DNA from: Nocardia mexicana NBRC 108244
GTDB lineage: Bacteria > Actinomycetota > Actinomycetes > Mycobacteriales > Mycobacteriaceae
Length of the DNA stretch: 64,000 bases
Assembly (NCBI RefSeq): GCF_001613165.1
Contig: NZ_BDBV01000006.1
Coordinates: 1 to 64,000 of the forward strand
Direction of reading: 5' to 3'
The translations under genes were made by a program, and so were the position numbers. Shown piece after piece: positions 35,558 through 43,926 of the stretch. Position 1 is the first letter of the stretch. The number at the start of each line of letters is the position of its first letter. The notes beneath the pieces are model-generated. The model was not told the DNA's origin. It searched no databases and worked only from the letters and a program-made list of their open reading frames with translations.

Positions 35558-36178
35558 TTAGGTGTTGCCGAGAACGCCGATGCACATGTGGGCACATTCG
35601 GCAGCGAGTTCCGCAGCGGTCATGGTCTCGGGATCGTCGAGCCATCGTTCGATGAGTTGGTTGACGCCGCCGGTGATGAACAGTGCCGCGCGGCGCAGCC
35701 GAGCCGGGTCGGGGGTGATTGCGAGCGCGGGGGGTGCGTGGTCGACTACCAGATCGGCGATCAGGGTGAGTACGTCGTGGCGGCGCTGCCGTAAGGCCGG
35801 GATGTCGCCCGGATCGCTGGCGACGATGCGATGGATGTGCCGATCGTTCGCGACGGTTTCGAGAAAGGCTTGCAGCGCGGCGTGCAGTCGATGCTCGGCA
35901 GGTCCGGTGCTCGATACCCCGGCCTGCACGAGGGTCGCGAGCAGTTGGTCGCGAACTTCGTCGGCGACCGCGGCGAGCAGATCCTCGCGATTGGCGAAGT
36001 GCTCGTAGAAGTAGCGGTCGGTGAGTCCGGCCGATTTGCACACCCCACGCACCGTGACCGCGGCGATCCCCGATTCTCCCCACGCGGCGCGCGCGGCGGC
36101 GACCAACCGGGCGCGGCGGTCGGCACGGCGGTCGGCGGCGCTGATACCGCCGTAGCTGCGCGGGGCCTGGCTCGTCAT
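35558..36178 (-). CDS. TetR family regulator
   Basis: This 206-residue repressor has an N-terminal helix-turn-helix (IAAVTVRGVCKSAGLTDRYFYEHFANREDLLAAV) and a helical effector domain. The frame is open to 36223, but the ATG at 36178 gives the usual spacing. It is divergent from the carotenoid oxygenase gene with a palindrome between, so it probably controls that gene. It ends 30 bp from the stop of the convergent Scr1-type regulator. Confidence 0.85.
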   Translation of the reverse strand: MTSQAPRSYGGISAADRRADRRARLVAAARAAWGESGIAAVTVRGVCKSAGLTDRYFYEHFANREDLLAAVADEVRDQLLATLVQAGVSSTGPAEHRLHAALQAFLETVANDRHIHRIVASDPGDIPALRQRRHDVLTLIADLVVDHAPPALAITPDPARLRRAALFITGGVNQLIERWLDDPETMTAAELAAECAHMCIGVLGNT

Positions 36179-36218
36179 TGACAACACTCTAGGCGCACCC
36201 CTACATTTGCGGACATAC

Positions 36219-36244
36219 GTCATCAGATGACAGTCGTCATCAGA
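36219..36244. promoter_or_regulatory. Candidate TetR operator
   Basis: GTCATCAGATGAC (36219-36231) has perfect 6-bp arms around one base. A further CGTCATCAGAT follows at 36235. It lies midway between the divergent TetR and carotenoid oxygenase genes. Confidence 0.5.
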
Positions 36245-36269
36245 TTAGCGGTTCAAGGGAGAATCCACG

Positions 36270-37730
36270 ATGACCAGCACTCGCACCGATACCTCCGCCT
36301 ACCGCCAGATCACCGCGCCGCTGCTCGACGAACTCGACTACGGCATCGAACAGATCGACGGGCACCTGCCCAAGGATCTGCGCGGCACGCTGTATCGGAT
36401 CGGGCCGGGTAAACATCAGGTCGGTCGCAGCCTGCTGCACAATGTGTTCGACGGCGACGGCATGATTTCCCAGTTCATCCTGGACGGCTCCGGGGTGCGG
36501 TTCCGCAACCGCTACGTCCGCACCCGCCACTTCCAGCACGGGCAGCGCTCGGACCGAATCCGGTATCGCGGTGTGGGAGGCCAGGTCCCGGGCGGCCCGC
36601 TGGCCAATATCGGGCGGCTCCCGGCCAACGTGGCCAACACCAATATCGTCAACTACGACGGCGGCCTGCTCGCCCTGTGGGAGATGGGCAACCCGCACCG
36701 CCTCGACCCCGACACCCTCGACACGTTGGGCCCCACCGATTTCGGCGGGCGGCTGGGGTTCCTCGGCGCGTTCTCCGCGCACCCGAAATGGGATCCGGTC
36801 ACCGGCGACATGTACAACTTCGGTCTCGACATCCTGCCCACGCCCCGGATCCGCACCTACCGCATCGACCGCACCGGACGCCTGCATCGGCTCGCGACGA
36901 TTCCGATGCTGGACCTGCCGTGGAACCACGACTTCGCCCTCACCGAACGGTATCTGGTGTTCGTCCTCGACCCAATCCTGCCGAACATCGCCAAACTGGC
37001 CCTGGCAACGCATTCGTTCATCGAATCCCTCGACTTCCACCACGCCAAGGGCACCCGGTTCCTGCTGGTCCCGAAAAACGGTGGACGCCCACGGATCATC
37101 GAGCACGAAGCCCTCCTGCACGTGCATCTCACCAACGCCTACGACGACGGTGACGACACGGTGGTCGAACTGGTGCGCCTGGACACCGACTGGGATCAGT
37201 TCCGGCGCATGACCGGCATGGTGAACACCACCGGCCCACAGGCGCCCCAGTTCCCGAACTCCCGCCTCATGCAGTACCGAATCACCCACGGCGGCACCGT
37301 GATCGAAAACGAACTCACCGACCGTTCCGGAGAATTCCCGCAATACGACTGGCGGCGCGGCACTCGCCGACACCGCTACAGCTACCTCGCCGGAGCCGGC
37401 GGCCCAGCGGGAGTGTTCAACTCCATCATCAAGGTCGACCACGACACCGGCGCGGTGACCAGCTGCGACCTCGGAGCGAGCTCGGTCGGCGAACCACTGT
37501 TCGTGCCCCGCGCCCGCGACTCCGCAGAGGACGACGGCTGGCTCCTCGCCCTCAACCACCAACTCACCGAAAACCGCTCCCAGCTCCTGATATTCAACGC
37601 CCACGACCTCGACCGAGGACCGTTGGCCACCGCCTGGCTCGACCACCACATCCCCTGGGGCTTCCACGGCACCTTCACCCATCGCATCGCCCATCCCACC
37701 GAGCCCCTGCCAGACCCGAACATCCTGTAA
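36270..37730 (+). CDS. Carotenoid oxygenase family protein
   Basis: This 486-residue protein belongs to the RPE65/lignostilbene dioxygenase family, which cleaves double bonds of carotenoids or stilbenes with an iron held by four histidines. Candidate ligands are H171 (SAHPKWDP), H220 (LPWNHDF), H284 or H286 (LLHVHLTN) and H466 (WGFHGTF), all at the expected places. The substrate cannot be told from sequence. It is divergent from a TetR gene. Confidence 0.9.
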   Translation: MTSTRTDTSAYRQITAPLLDELDYGIEQIDGHLPKDLRGTLYRIGPGKHQVGRSLLHNVFDGDGMISQFILDGSGVRFRNRYVRTRHFQHGQRSDRIRYRGVGGQVPGGPLANIGRLPANVANTNIVNYDGGLLALWEMGNPHRLDPDTLDTLGPTDFGGRLGFLGAFSAHPKWDPVTGDMYNFGLDILPTPRIRTYRIDRTGRLHRLATIPMLDLPWNHDFALTERYLVFVLDPILPNIAKLALATHSFIESLDFHHAKGTRFLLVPKNGGRPRIIEHEALLHVHLTNAYDDGDDTVVELVRLDTDWDQFRRMTGMVNTTGPQAPQFPNSRLMQYRITHGGTVIENELTDRSGEFPQYDWRRGTRRHRYSYLAGAGGPAGVFNSIIKVDHDTGAVTSCDLGASSVGEPLFVPRARDSAEDDGWLLALNHQLTENRSQLLIFNAHDLDRGPLATAWLDHHIPWGFHGTFTHRIAHPTEPLPDPNIL

Positions 37731-38089
37731 TCCCGCTCACGGGGTTGTTCGGACCGAGCCCACCGCGGGCCTTCACCGTCACCCCGCACGGGCTTGCGTC
37801 GCGATACCTCGAGGCCAGGTCGGCAGCACGAAAATGCTTGCCGCGCAATAAGTTTGATTGCCAGCACAAATAGTCGCACATCGGCCATCCGCCCACCCGA
37901 GGCCCCAGCCAACCTCGCAATGAATACTCGACAGCATCAGCAACCGGCCGATTCTGCAGATCGCTGGTGGAATCACGCCGCCCTTGACGACGAGGCGGTG
38001 AAGCACCCCGTCAGCGACGGGACGACTTGAACATCTCGACCGCGACCACCCGTTCCCACCTCTGTCGGTGACGTGATCCGCGGACGAAC
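37731..38089. other. Gap with no recognisable gene
   Basis: These 359 bp between the carotenoid oxygenase gene and the convergent rlmN hold no ORF with believable composition or ribosome binding site, and no clear terminator or repeat. Confidence 0.5.
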
Positions 38090-39199
38090 CTACCCCTCCG
38101 CGGCCAACTGCCCGCAGGCTGCGGCGATCTCCTGGCCCCGCGTATCGCGGACCGTGCACGGGACGCCCTGGGCCTCCACGCGCCGGACGAATTCGCGCTC
38201 AACGGGTTTCGGGGAGGCGTCCCATTTGGAGCCCGGGGTGGGGTTCAGGGGGATCAGGTTCACGTGGACCCGGGAACCGAGGGCCTTGTGGAGTTTGGAA
38301 CCCAGCATGTCCGCGCGCCAAGGGTGATCGTTGATGTCGCGGATCAGCGCGTACTCGATCGAGACACGGCGGCCGCTGGTATCGGCGTAATACCGTGCCG
38401 CATCCAGCACCTCGGCCACCGACCAGCGATTGTTCACCGGCACCAACGTATCTCGCAGCTCGTCGTCCGGCGTATGCAGGGAGACAGCCAAAGTCACCGA
38501 CAGGCCCTCGTCGGCCAGCTTGCGGATCGCGGGGGCCAGGCCCACCGTCGACACCACCACATTCCGCTGCGAAATGCCGAGACCGTCGGGCGCCGGCGAG
38601 GTGATGCGCCGCACCGCGTTCACCACGCGCTTGTAGTTCGCCAGCGGCTCGCCCATGCCCATGAACACGATGTTGGACAGGCGGCCGGGGCCACCGGCGA
38701 CCTCGCCGTCGCGCAGGGCGGCAGCGGCGGCGCGCACCTGGTCGACGATCTCCGCGGTGGACAGGTTGCGGTCGAGTCCGCCCTGGCCGGTCGCGCAGAA
38801 CGGGCAGGCCATGCCGCAGCCCGCCTGGCTGGAGATGCACAGCGTGTTGCGGTCCGGGTAGCGCATCAGCACCGATTCCAGCAGGGTGCCGTCGCCCGCC
38901 CGCCACAGCGATTTGCGGGTCGTTCCGTCGTCGCACACCACGTGCCGCACCTCGGTCAGCAGCGGCGGGAACAGCGCCTCGGCGATCTTGGCCCGCATCG
39001 GCGCGGGCAGGTCGGTCATCTGCTCGGGATCGGCCTGCAGACGTCCGTAGTACTGCCGCGCGATCTGGTCGGCCCGGAACTTGGGCAGGCCCAGCTCCTC
39101 GACCACCCGGCGCCGCTCGGCCGCGTCGAGATCGGCGAGGTGGCGCGGCGGCATACCGCGACGCGGAGCATCGAAAACCAGCGGCAGGGGGGTTGTCAT
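38090..39199 (-). CDS. rlmN: 23S rRNA (adenine2503-C2)-methyltransferase
   Basis: This 369-residue radical SAM enzyme methylates A2503 of 23S rRNA (and A37 of some tRNAs). The cluster motif is CGMACPFC, followed by the SAM-binding [11 protein letters not shown]. The C-terminal cysteine in [10 protein letters not shown] forms the methyl-transfer intermediate. In M. tuberculosis it (Rv2880c) is next to cdsA; here a 12-kb operon lies between. Confidence 0.96.
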   Translation of the reverse strand: MTTPLPLVFDAPRRGMPPRHLADLDAAERRRVVEELGLPKFRADQIARQYYGRLQADPEQMTDLPAPMRAKIAEALFPPLLTEVRHVVCDDGTTRKSLWRAGDGTLLESVLMRYPDRNTLCISSQAGCGMACPFCATGQGGLDRNLSTAEIVDQVRAAAAALRDGEVAGGPGRLSNIVFMGMGEPLANYKRVVNAVRRITSPAPDGLGISQRNVVVSTVGLAPAIRKLADEGLSVTLAVSLHTPDDELRDTLVPVNNRWSVAEVLDAARYYADTSGRRVSIEYALIRDINDHPWRADMLGSKLHKALGSRVHVNLIPLNPTPGSKWDASPKPVEREFVRRVEAQGVPCTVRDTRGQEIAAACGQLAAEG

Positions 39200-39255
39200 A
39201 ACCCTCCCAGTGTCCCACCTCCGCGAGCGAGGATCGGCCCCGGGTAGACGAGGCC

Positions 39256-39420
39256 GTGATCACATCGGCACCCGGAACACATCCACAACCTCCGACGTGG
39301 TCACATCCCCACCCGGAACACATCCACAACCTCCGACGTGATCACATCCCCGCCCGGAACACATCCACAACCTCCGGCATGGTCACATCCGCACCCGGGA
39401 CGCATCCCCCCAACCCGCGC
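39256..39420. repeat. 41-bp tandem repeat, about four copies
   Basis: Units begin at 39256, 39297, 39338 and 39379. The first three share GT(G)(A/G)TCACATC, then CCCGGAACACATCCACAACC and TCCG(A/G)C; the fourth is degenerate, and a further GTGGTCACATCGGC start overlaps the end of the TPR gene. The period is not a multiple of three. The array lies between two same-strand genes and has the look of a variable-number tandem repeat. Confidence 0.85.
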
Positions 39421-39425
39421 CGTGG

Positions 39426-42400
39426 TCACATCGGCGGCGGCTCCACGTCGCAGGTGCCGCGGACGCGGTCGAAGGCCGCCCGGAATTCGGGATGGTCGCG
39501 GCCGAGAGCGGCGGCGTAGCGGTCGAGCGTGTCGTACTCCAGCTCGTCGGCCTCCTCGGTCCGGCCCAGGGCGCGCAGGTCGAGGGCCAGGTTGATCCCG
39601 CACTGCAGGGTGTAGGGATGGTCCGGCCCCCGCACCCTGCGGCTGCGGTCGAGCACGTCGGCCCCGATCTCGGCGGCCTCCTCGATCCGGCCGAGCCCGG
39701 CGAGATCGGAGGCCTCACCGCTGCGGGCCGCCAGCGTATAGGGATGGTCGGCGCCCAGCCGGACGGTGAACAGGTCGACGGCCTCGCGGTCGAGTTCCAG
39801 CGCCTCCGCGCAGCGTTCCCGGGTGCGCAGCGCCGCCGCGTAGTTGGCCGCGCACGCCGCCGTGTACGGGTGGTCGGCGTGCGCGGCCGAACACAACCGG
39901 TAGGCCTCCTCCGCCGTCGTGGCGGCGAGACCCGCATTGCCGGTGAGTCGATAGTCGTTCGCGAGATTCGTTCTCGCCGCGACGGATTCGGGATGACTGT
40001 CGCCGTAGACCCGGACATGGTCGATCAGCGTCGTCTGCTGCAACTCGCGCGCCTCGCGGTACCGCCCCGCCTTGCGGTAGGACACCGCGAGGTTCTTGCG
40101 GGCGCGCAGGATGTTCTGTTGCAGCGCATTGGGAAACAGCTCCCGGAACTCCCCCAGCACCCGTTCCTGCAGGGCCACCGACGCCTCGTACGCACCGAGC
40201 TCCCGATGGTTGCGGGCGACGTTGTTCACGCAGTGCAGCCGCAGGATGGCGTCGTCGGCCAGCAGCGGATCGCTGCGGAAACGCTCGTAGTTGCCGGCGT
40301 CCAGGTCCATCGCGTCCGCGAAGCGGCCCAGCATGCGGTAGGACACGGCGAGGTTGTGGGCCGCGCGCAGGGTCTCGATATTGTTGTCGCCCAGGCATTC
40401 CCGGGCCCACGCGTGCGACTGCTCGTTGAGTCCGACCGCCCCGGCCCAGTTTCCGGCCATGCGCATGCACGCGGCCATGAGGTCGCTGGACCAGACGTAC
40501 TCCTCGGGGAACCGGCCGCGGGACTCCTCGACACCCGAACGCGCGGCCGCGGCGGCATCGTGGGCCTGCGACCAGTCACCCAGCTGCCACAGCGCGTTGC
40601 CGGTGACGATCCGGATGCGGACCACACGGATATCGTCGGTGCCCAGCATCGCCGACCAGGCCTCCGCGGCCTGCAGTCCCAGCCCGGCCGCCGCGGTCAG
40701 TTCGCCCTGGATCCGCAACGCGTCCACGACATTGCGGATCAGGTCCGGCAGCTGGGCGCACGGGTCGTCCGGATCCGCGACCAGCGGGCACGACAGCACC
40801 TCGATCTGCGCCACCTGCTGCCACAGCCACAGGTAACGGTTCCACAGCGACGGCACATCGGAGCGCTGCGGATCGGCGTCGCACAGCACGCGGTGCGCGA
40901 CGTGCTGGTTGTCCTCGGCGAGCTCCCGGGGCAGGAACTCCCGGATGCCGTGCCACGGGATCGCGTGAATCTTCAGCGCGCGACCACCCTCCGTGAGCGG
41001 GTCGGCGCAGATCTCGGCCACCGAATCCCGGGTCACCAGGTCGAGGACCCGCTTGCGGCGATGCTCGTTGCCCAGTGCCTCGGCGAGTTCCGCGGGCAGC
41101 CGCGCCCCCGGCCGCCGCTCGGTGCCGGGCAGCTGCGATATCAACAGCGCCAAGGGAATCGGCTGATCCGCGGCGAAGCACGTCAGCAGCCGCAGCAGGT
41201 GCCCGGCCGCCCAGGCGTCCGAGCCCGGCGGCTCGTCGAGCAGCGGGCGCAGCGAGTCGCCGATGATCGAGGTGGCCCGCTTGTACACGCCCGGCTCGTC
41301 CTGCAGCAGCACGAACGGCTCGGACCGCACCCGCGCCAGCAGCGCCTCGTCGACGGCGTCGGTGCCCCGGGATCCGCGGTGCGCCAACGCGTTCAGCAGC
41401 ACCGGGCTGCCGTCGACGGCGCTGCTGAACCGCTCCGCCAGCCGCTCGGGCAGGCCGTGCACGTGCCGCTGCAGCAGGGCCGCGCCCTCGTCGACGGTGA
41501 ACATCGGCACCGCAACCGGACGCGGGTTGTCCCAGTCGGCGACCTTCGAGGTGAACAGCACGTGGCCGGGACCGTCCCACGGCACCATGTCCGACAGCCG
41601 CGCCGGTTTGCGCGGCAGCGGCAGTTCCTCACCCGCGGTGCGGTAGTGGTCCGGCGTCACGTTGTCGTAGACGATCAGATACCGCTTGGCGGACCGCCGC
41701 AGCGCCGCCACCACGTCGTGGTGCCGGGTGGCGCGCGGCAGCGAATCCGGCAGGCCCAGCGGCCCGGCCAGCTGGCCCAGCTCGGTGCGCATGACCGCGC
41801 CGTTCTCCCCCGAGATCCAGGCGATGAGGTCGTACTGCGACCGGAACCGGTGCACGTAGGCCGCGGCCAGCCACGTCTTGCCGCTGCCCGCCACCCCGGT
41901 GAGCACCGCCGCACCCGCGGTATCCAGCTGGGATCGGATCCGGTCGAGTTCGCGGTCGCGGCCGTAGAACCAGGCCGGTTGATACCGGGGCAGGCTCTTG
42001 GACTGGAAGTCGACGAACATCTCCTGGCGCGGATACCGCACGGGCGTGCGGCCCGCCTGGCGCAGCCGCTCTCCCGCCGCGGCGGGGTCGGCGCCCAACG
42101 CCTGCAACACCTTCGACCGCGCCTGCGCCTCGTCGGGCAGCAGCCGCAGGTCCACTGCGGCGATCCGGCCCGCCTCGGACGGAACCTCGGCGGCGGTGCC
42201 GACGATGACCGCGAGCAGACCGGCCGGATCGGTTTCGGCCTTGCGCCAGTCCTCGGGCGCGAGCGCGGCGGCGTGCACGAAGCTGCCGCTGATCACCAGG
42301 ATGGCCGAACCGGCACCGGCCGCGCCGGTGAGTTCCCACTCCGCCCCGACCAGCCGGGTCCGGATGTCGAACCCGGCCTCGGTGCCGATCTGCTGTAGCC

Positions 42401-42500
42401 ACAGCGCCCAGACCGTGTCCTCGGGGGCGTGGACCACGTCGATCGGCTCGGCCATCGGGGTCGAGTGCGGTGCACTGGGCGCCACGTCGCTTACTCCCAT
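39426..42500 (-). CDS. FxSxx system-type TIR-like/NB-ARC/TPR protein (FxsT-like)
   Basis: This 1024-residue protein has a TIR-like N-terminus (about 20-130, DVVHAPEDTVWALWLQQIG and ILVISGSFVHA). A STAND/NB-ARC ATPase follows, with P-loop GVAGSGKT (202-209) and YLIVYDN (Walker B-like). From about residue 590 it has many tetratricopeptide repeats (LAVSYRKAGRYREARELQ type). This is the build of the TPR protein of FxSxx-COOH systems. It would act as an NTP-driven regulator or scaffold. Its ATG overlaps the end of the hydroxylase gene by 10 bp, so it is cotranslated as the last gene of the operon. Confidence 0.82.
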   Translation of the reverse strand: MGVSDVAPSAPHSTPMAEPIDVVHAPEDTVWALWLQQIGTEAGFDIRTRLVGAEWELTGAAGAGSAILVISGSFVHAAALAPEDWRKAETDPAGLLAVIVGTAAEVPSEAGRIAAVDLRLLPDEAQARSKVLQALGADPAAAGERLRQAGRTPVRYPRQEMFVDFQSKSLPRYQPAWFYGRDRELDRIRSQLDTAGAAVLTGVAGSGKTWLAAAYVHRFRSQYDLIAWISGENGAVMRTELGQLAGPLGLPDSLPRATRHHDVVAALRRSAKRYLIVYDNVTPDHYRTAGEELPLPRKPARLSDMVPWDGPGHVLFTSKVADWDNPRPVAVPMFTVDEGAALLQRHVHGLPERLAERFSSAVDGSPVLLNALAHRGSRGTDAVDEALLARVRSEPFVLLQDEPGVYKRATSIIGDSLRPLLDEPPGSDAWAAGHLLRLLTCFAADQPIPLALLISQLPGTERRPGARLPAELAEALGNEHRRKRVLDLVTRDSVAEICADPLTEGGRALKIHAIPWHGIREFLPRELAEDNQHVAHRVLCDADPQRSDVPSLWNRYLWLWQQVAQIEVLSCPLVADPDDPCAQLPDLIRNVVDALRIQGELTAAAGLGLQAAEAWSAMLGTDDIRVVRIRIVTGNALWQLGDWSQAHDAAAAARSGVEESRGRFPEEYVWSSDLMAACMRMAGNWAGAVGLNEQSHAWARECLGDNNIETLRAAHNLAVSYRMLGRFADAMDLDAGNYERFRSDPLLADDAILRLHCVNNVARNHRELGAYEASVALQERVLGEFRELFPNALQQNILRARKNLAVSYRKAGRYREARELQQTTLIDHVRVYGDSHPESVAARTNLANDYRLTGNAGLAATTAEEAYRLCSAAHADHPYTAACAANYAAALRTRERCAEALELDREAVDLFTVRLGADHPYTLAARSGEASDLAGLGRIEEAAEIGADVLDRSRRVRGPDHPYTLQCGINLALDLRALGRTEEADELEYDTLDRYAAALGRDHPEFRAAFDRVRGTCDVEPPPM

Positions 42501-43765
42501 CGCACTGTCGGGACGGCCGCACGGCCGTCGGGATCCGTTACGGCGGCGCGCCGCATCAGAGTCACGAAACGTCGGCCGGCCGGGGTGAGCCGGTCCGACT
42601 CGAGCAGGGTGTCACACGCGGCGAGGGTCTGGTCCCGGACTTCTGCCGTATCGGGTACGGATTCGGCAATCCCGTTGGCGGCGAGCCGCCCCCACAGCCG
42701 CCCCACGGCCAGGTGCGCGTATATGCCGTGGAGCACCGCGCTGGTCGGCCGGGGCTCACGACGCCAGGGCGAGGGCAGCGCGGCCGGGCCGTCGGTCTCG
42801 ATCAGCGGCACGATCTCCATCAGGGCGCTCAGCTTCGAATGCTGGAATTCGTGCAGCAGCCCGGTGGCGGCGGCCACGGTGTCGGCGGGCAGCACCATGG
42901 CCGCCGCGCCGAAGGAGTCCGCCAGGGTGGAGCTGCGGAACGGGCAGGTGTCCCGGGACCTCGGCAGTACCGCTTGGAAGCCGCGCGACAACGGGGCGGC
43001 CAGTTCGGGGACCGCGGTGTCCAGCAGCCGCACGGACTCGTCGAACAATCGCTGCCAGGCGCCGAATTCGCTGTCGCTCCAGGGTTTCCAGCGCTGGTCC
43101 GGGTGCACCGGCGCGATATCGGGCCACGCCGACGGCGTGGGCGGCAAGTCGTCGAATTCGATGCTCACGGCCCCGGCGGGCGGGCGCGCGGTCAGCCACC
43201 GCAGCGGGGTCCATCGACGGCCCGCCAGCAGCGGTTCGGCGGTGCCGCAGTAGCGCACCCGCGCGGTGTCCCCGGCCCGACCGGTCCAGCAGCCCAGCCC
43301 GGGCACCACCACGGCGTCGCCGACCTGCGGCACCTCGAGGTCGAAGTCGATCCGGGCCCGCATCGCCGCCCCGGCGGCGAAGGAGGCCAGGTGCGCGATC
43401 GGCACCTCGTCCGAGCCTTCCCGGCCGTCGCCGAGACCGGCCGCGCACACCGCCACCCAGGCCCCGAATCGCGGGTGCTGCACCGTATTTCGAACCACCT
43501 CGGGATCGTGTCGCTGCACCGTCACGAGCGTGTCGAAGCCCGCCCGGGCGATGCGGCGCTGTGGATCGTCGGGCCCGTCGCGCAGCACGGCCGCCAGGAA
43601 GGCGAGATTGCGGCTGGCCCGGGCGCGCTGCAGCAGCGCCAGCGTCCCCGGCGCGTCGGCGAGGACGGCGAGCGCGTCGATATCGGCATCGGACACCGAC
43701 ACCACATCCGGCTCCGCACCGCTCCCCGTCCCCGACACCATGGCCGCCTCCGTCGCGGCGCTCAC
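42491..43765 (-). CDS. HExxH-type peptide beta-hydroxylase-like protein
   Basis: This 424-residue protein has HEFQH at 305-309 and further histidines in VLHGIYAH about 40 residues later. It matches the HExxH motif proteins of FxSxx RiPP systems, some of which are described as 2-oxoglutarate-dependent peptide beta-hydroxylases. The GTG at 43765 overlaps the stop codon of the 54-residue precursor (GTGA); an ATG at 43741 is the alternative start. That precursor is its likely substrate. No radical SAM partner (FxsB) is encoded nearby. Confidence 0.8.
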   Translation of the reverse strand: MSAATEAAMVSGTGSGAEPDVVSVSDADIDALAVLADAPGTLALLQRARASRNLAFLAAVLRDGPDDPQRRIARAGFDTLVTVQRHDPEVVRNTVQHPRFGAWVAVCAAGLGDGREGSDEVPIAHLASFAAGAAMRARIDFDLEVPQVGDAVVVPGLGCWTGRAGDTARVRYCGTAEPLLAGRRWTPLRWLTARPPAGAVSIEFDDLPPTPSAWPDIAPVHPDQRWKPWSDSEFGAWQRLFDESVRLLDTAVPELAAPLSRGFQAVLPRSRDTCPFRSSTLADSFGAAAMVLPADTVAAATGLLHEFQHSKLSALMEIVPLIETDGPAALPSPWRREPRPTSAVLHGIYAHLAVGRLWGRLAANGIAESVPDTAEVRDQTLAACDTLLESDRLTPAGRRFVTLMRRAAVTDPDGRAAVPTVRWE

Positions 43766-43926
43766 GCGCCACCGGCGTTGTGGCCGGCGAAGATGATCCC
43801 CACCGAGGCACGGCGATGCAGCGCCGTGCGGTACGCCTGCACCACCTCGGGCCGGTGCGCGCTGAGCAACTCGTCGAGCGGCAGATCGGCCAGATCCGGT
43901 ACGCCCCGTGCGGATTCGGGCTCCAT
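43762..43926 (-). CDS. FxsA-like RiPP precursor with atypical C-terminus
   Basis: This 54-residue peptide has its own strong GGGGGAGG site eight bases before the ATG. The leader DLADLPLDELLSAHRPEVV resembles FxSxx-COOH precursors. The C-terminus reads SVGIIFAGHNAGGA, not the usual F-x-S-x-x end. The reading frame is the in-frame 3-prime end of the ClC ORF, so it could also be made as part of a fusion. Its stop codon overlaps the hydroxylase start by 4 bp. His49 or Asn50 are conceivable hydroxylation targets; this is a guess. Confidence 0.72.
   Translation of the reverse strand: MEPESARGVPDLADLPLDELLSAHRPEVVQAYRTALHRRASVGIIFAGHNAGGA

Noticed and set aside
37382..38159. Minus-strand ORFs overlapping the end of the carotenoid oxygenase gene and the gap after it
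   Set aside because: They are antisense shadows of a gene with clear family motifs and lack ribosome binding sites.
39256..39420. CRISPR array
   Set aside because: The 41-bp units are directly adjacent with no unique spacers, and no cas genes are present.
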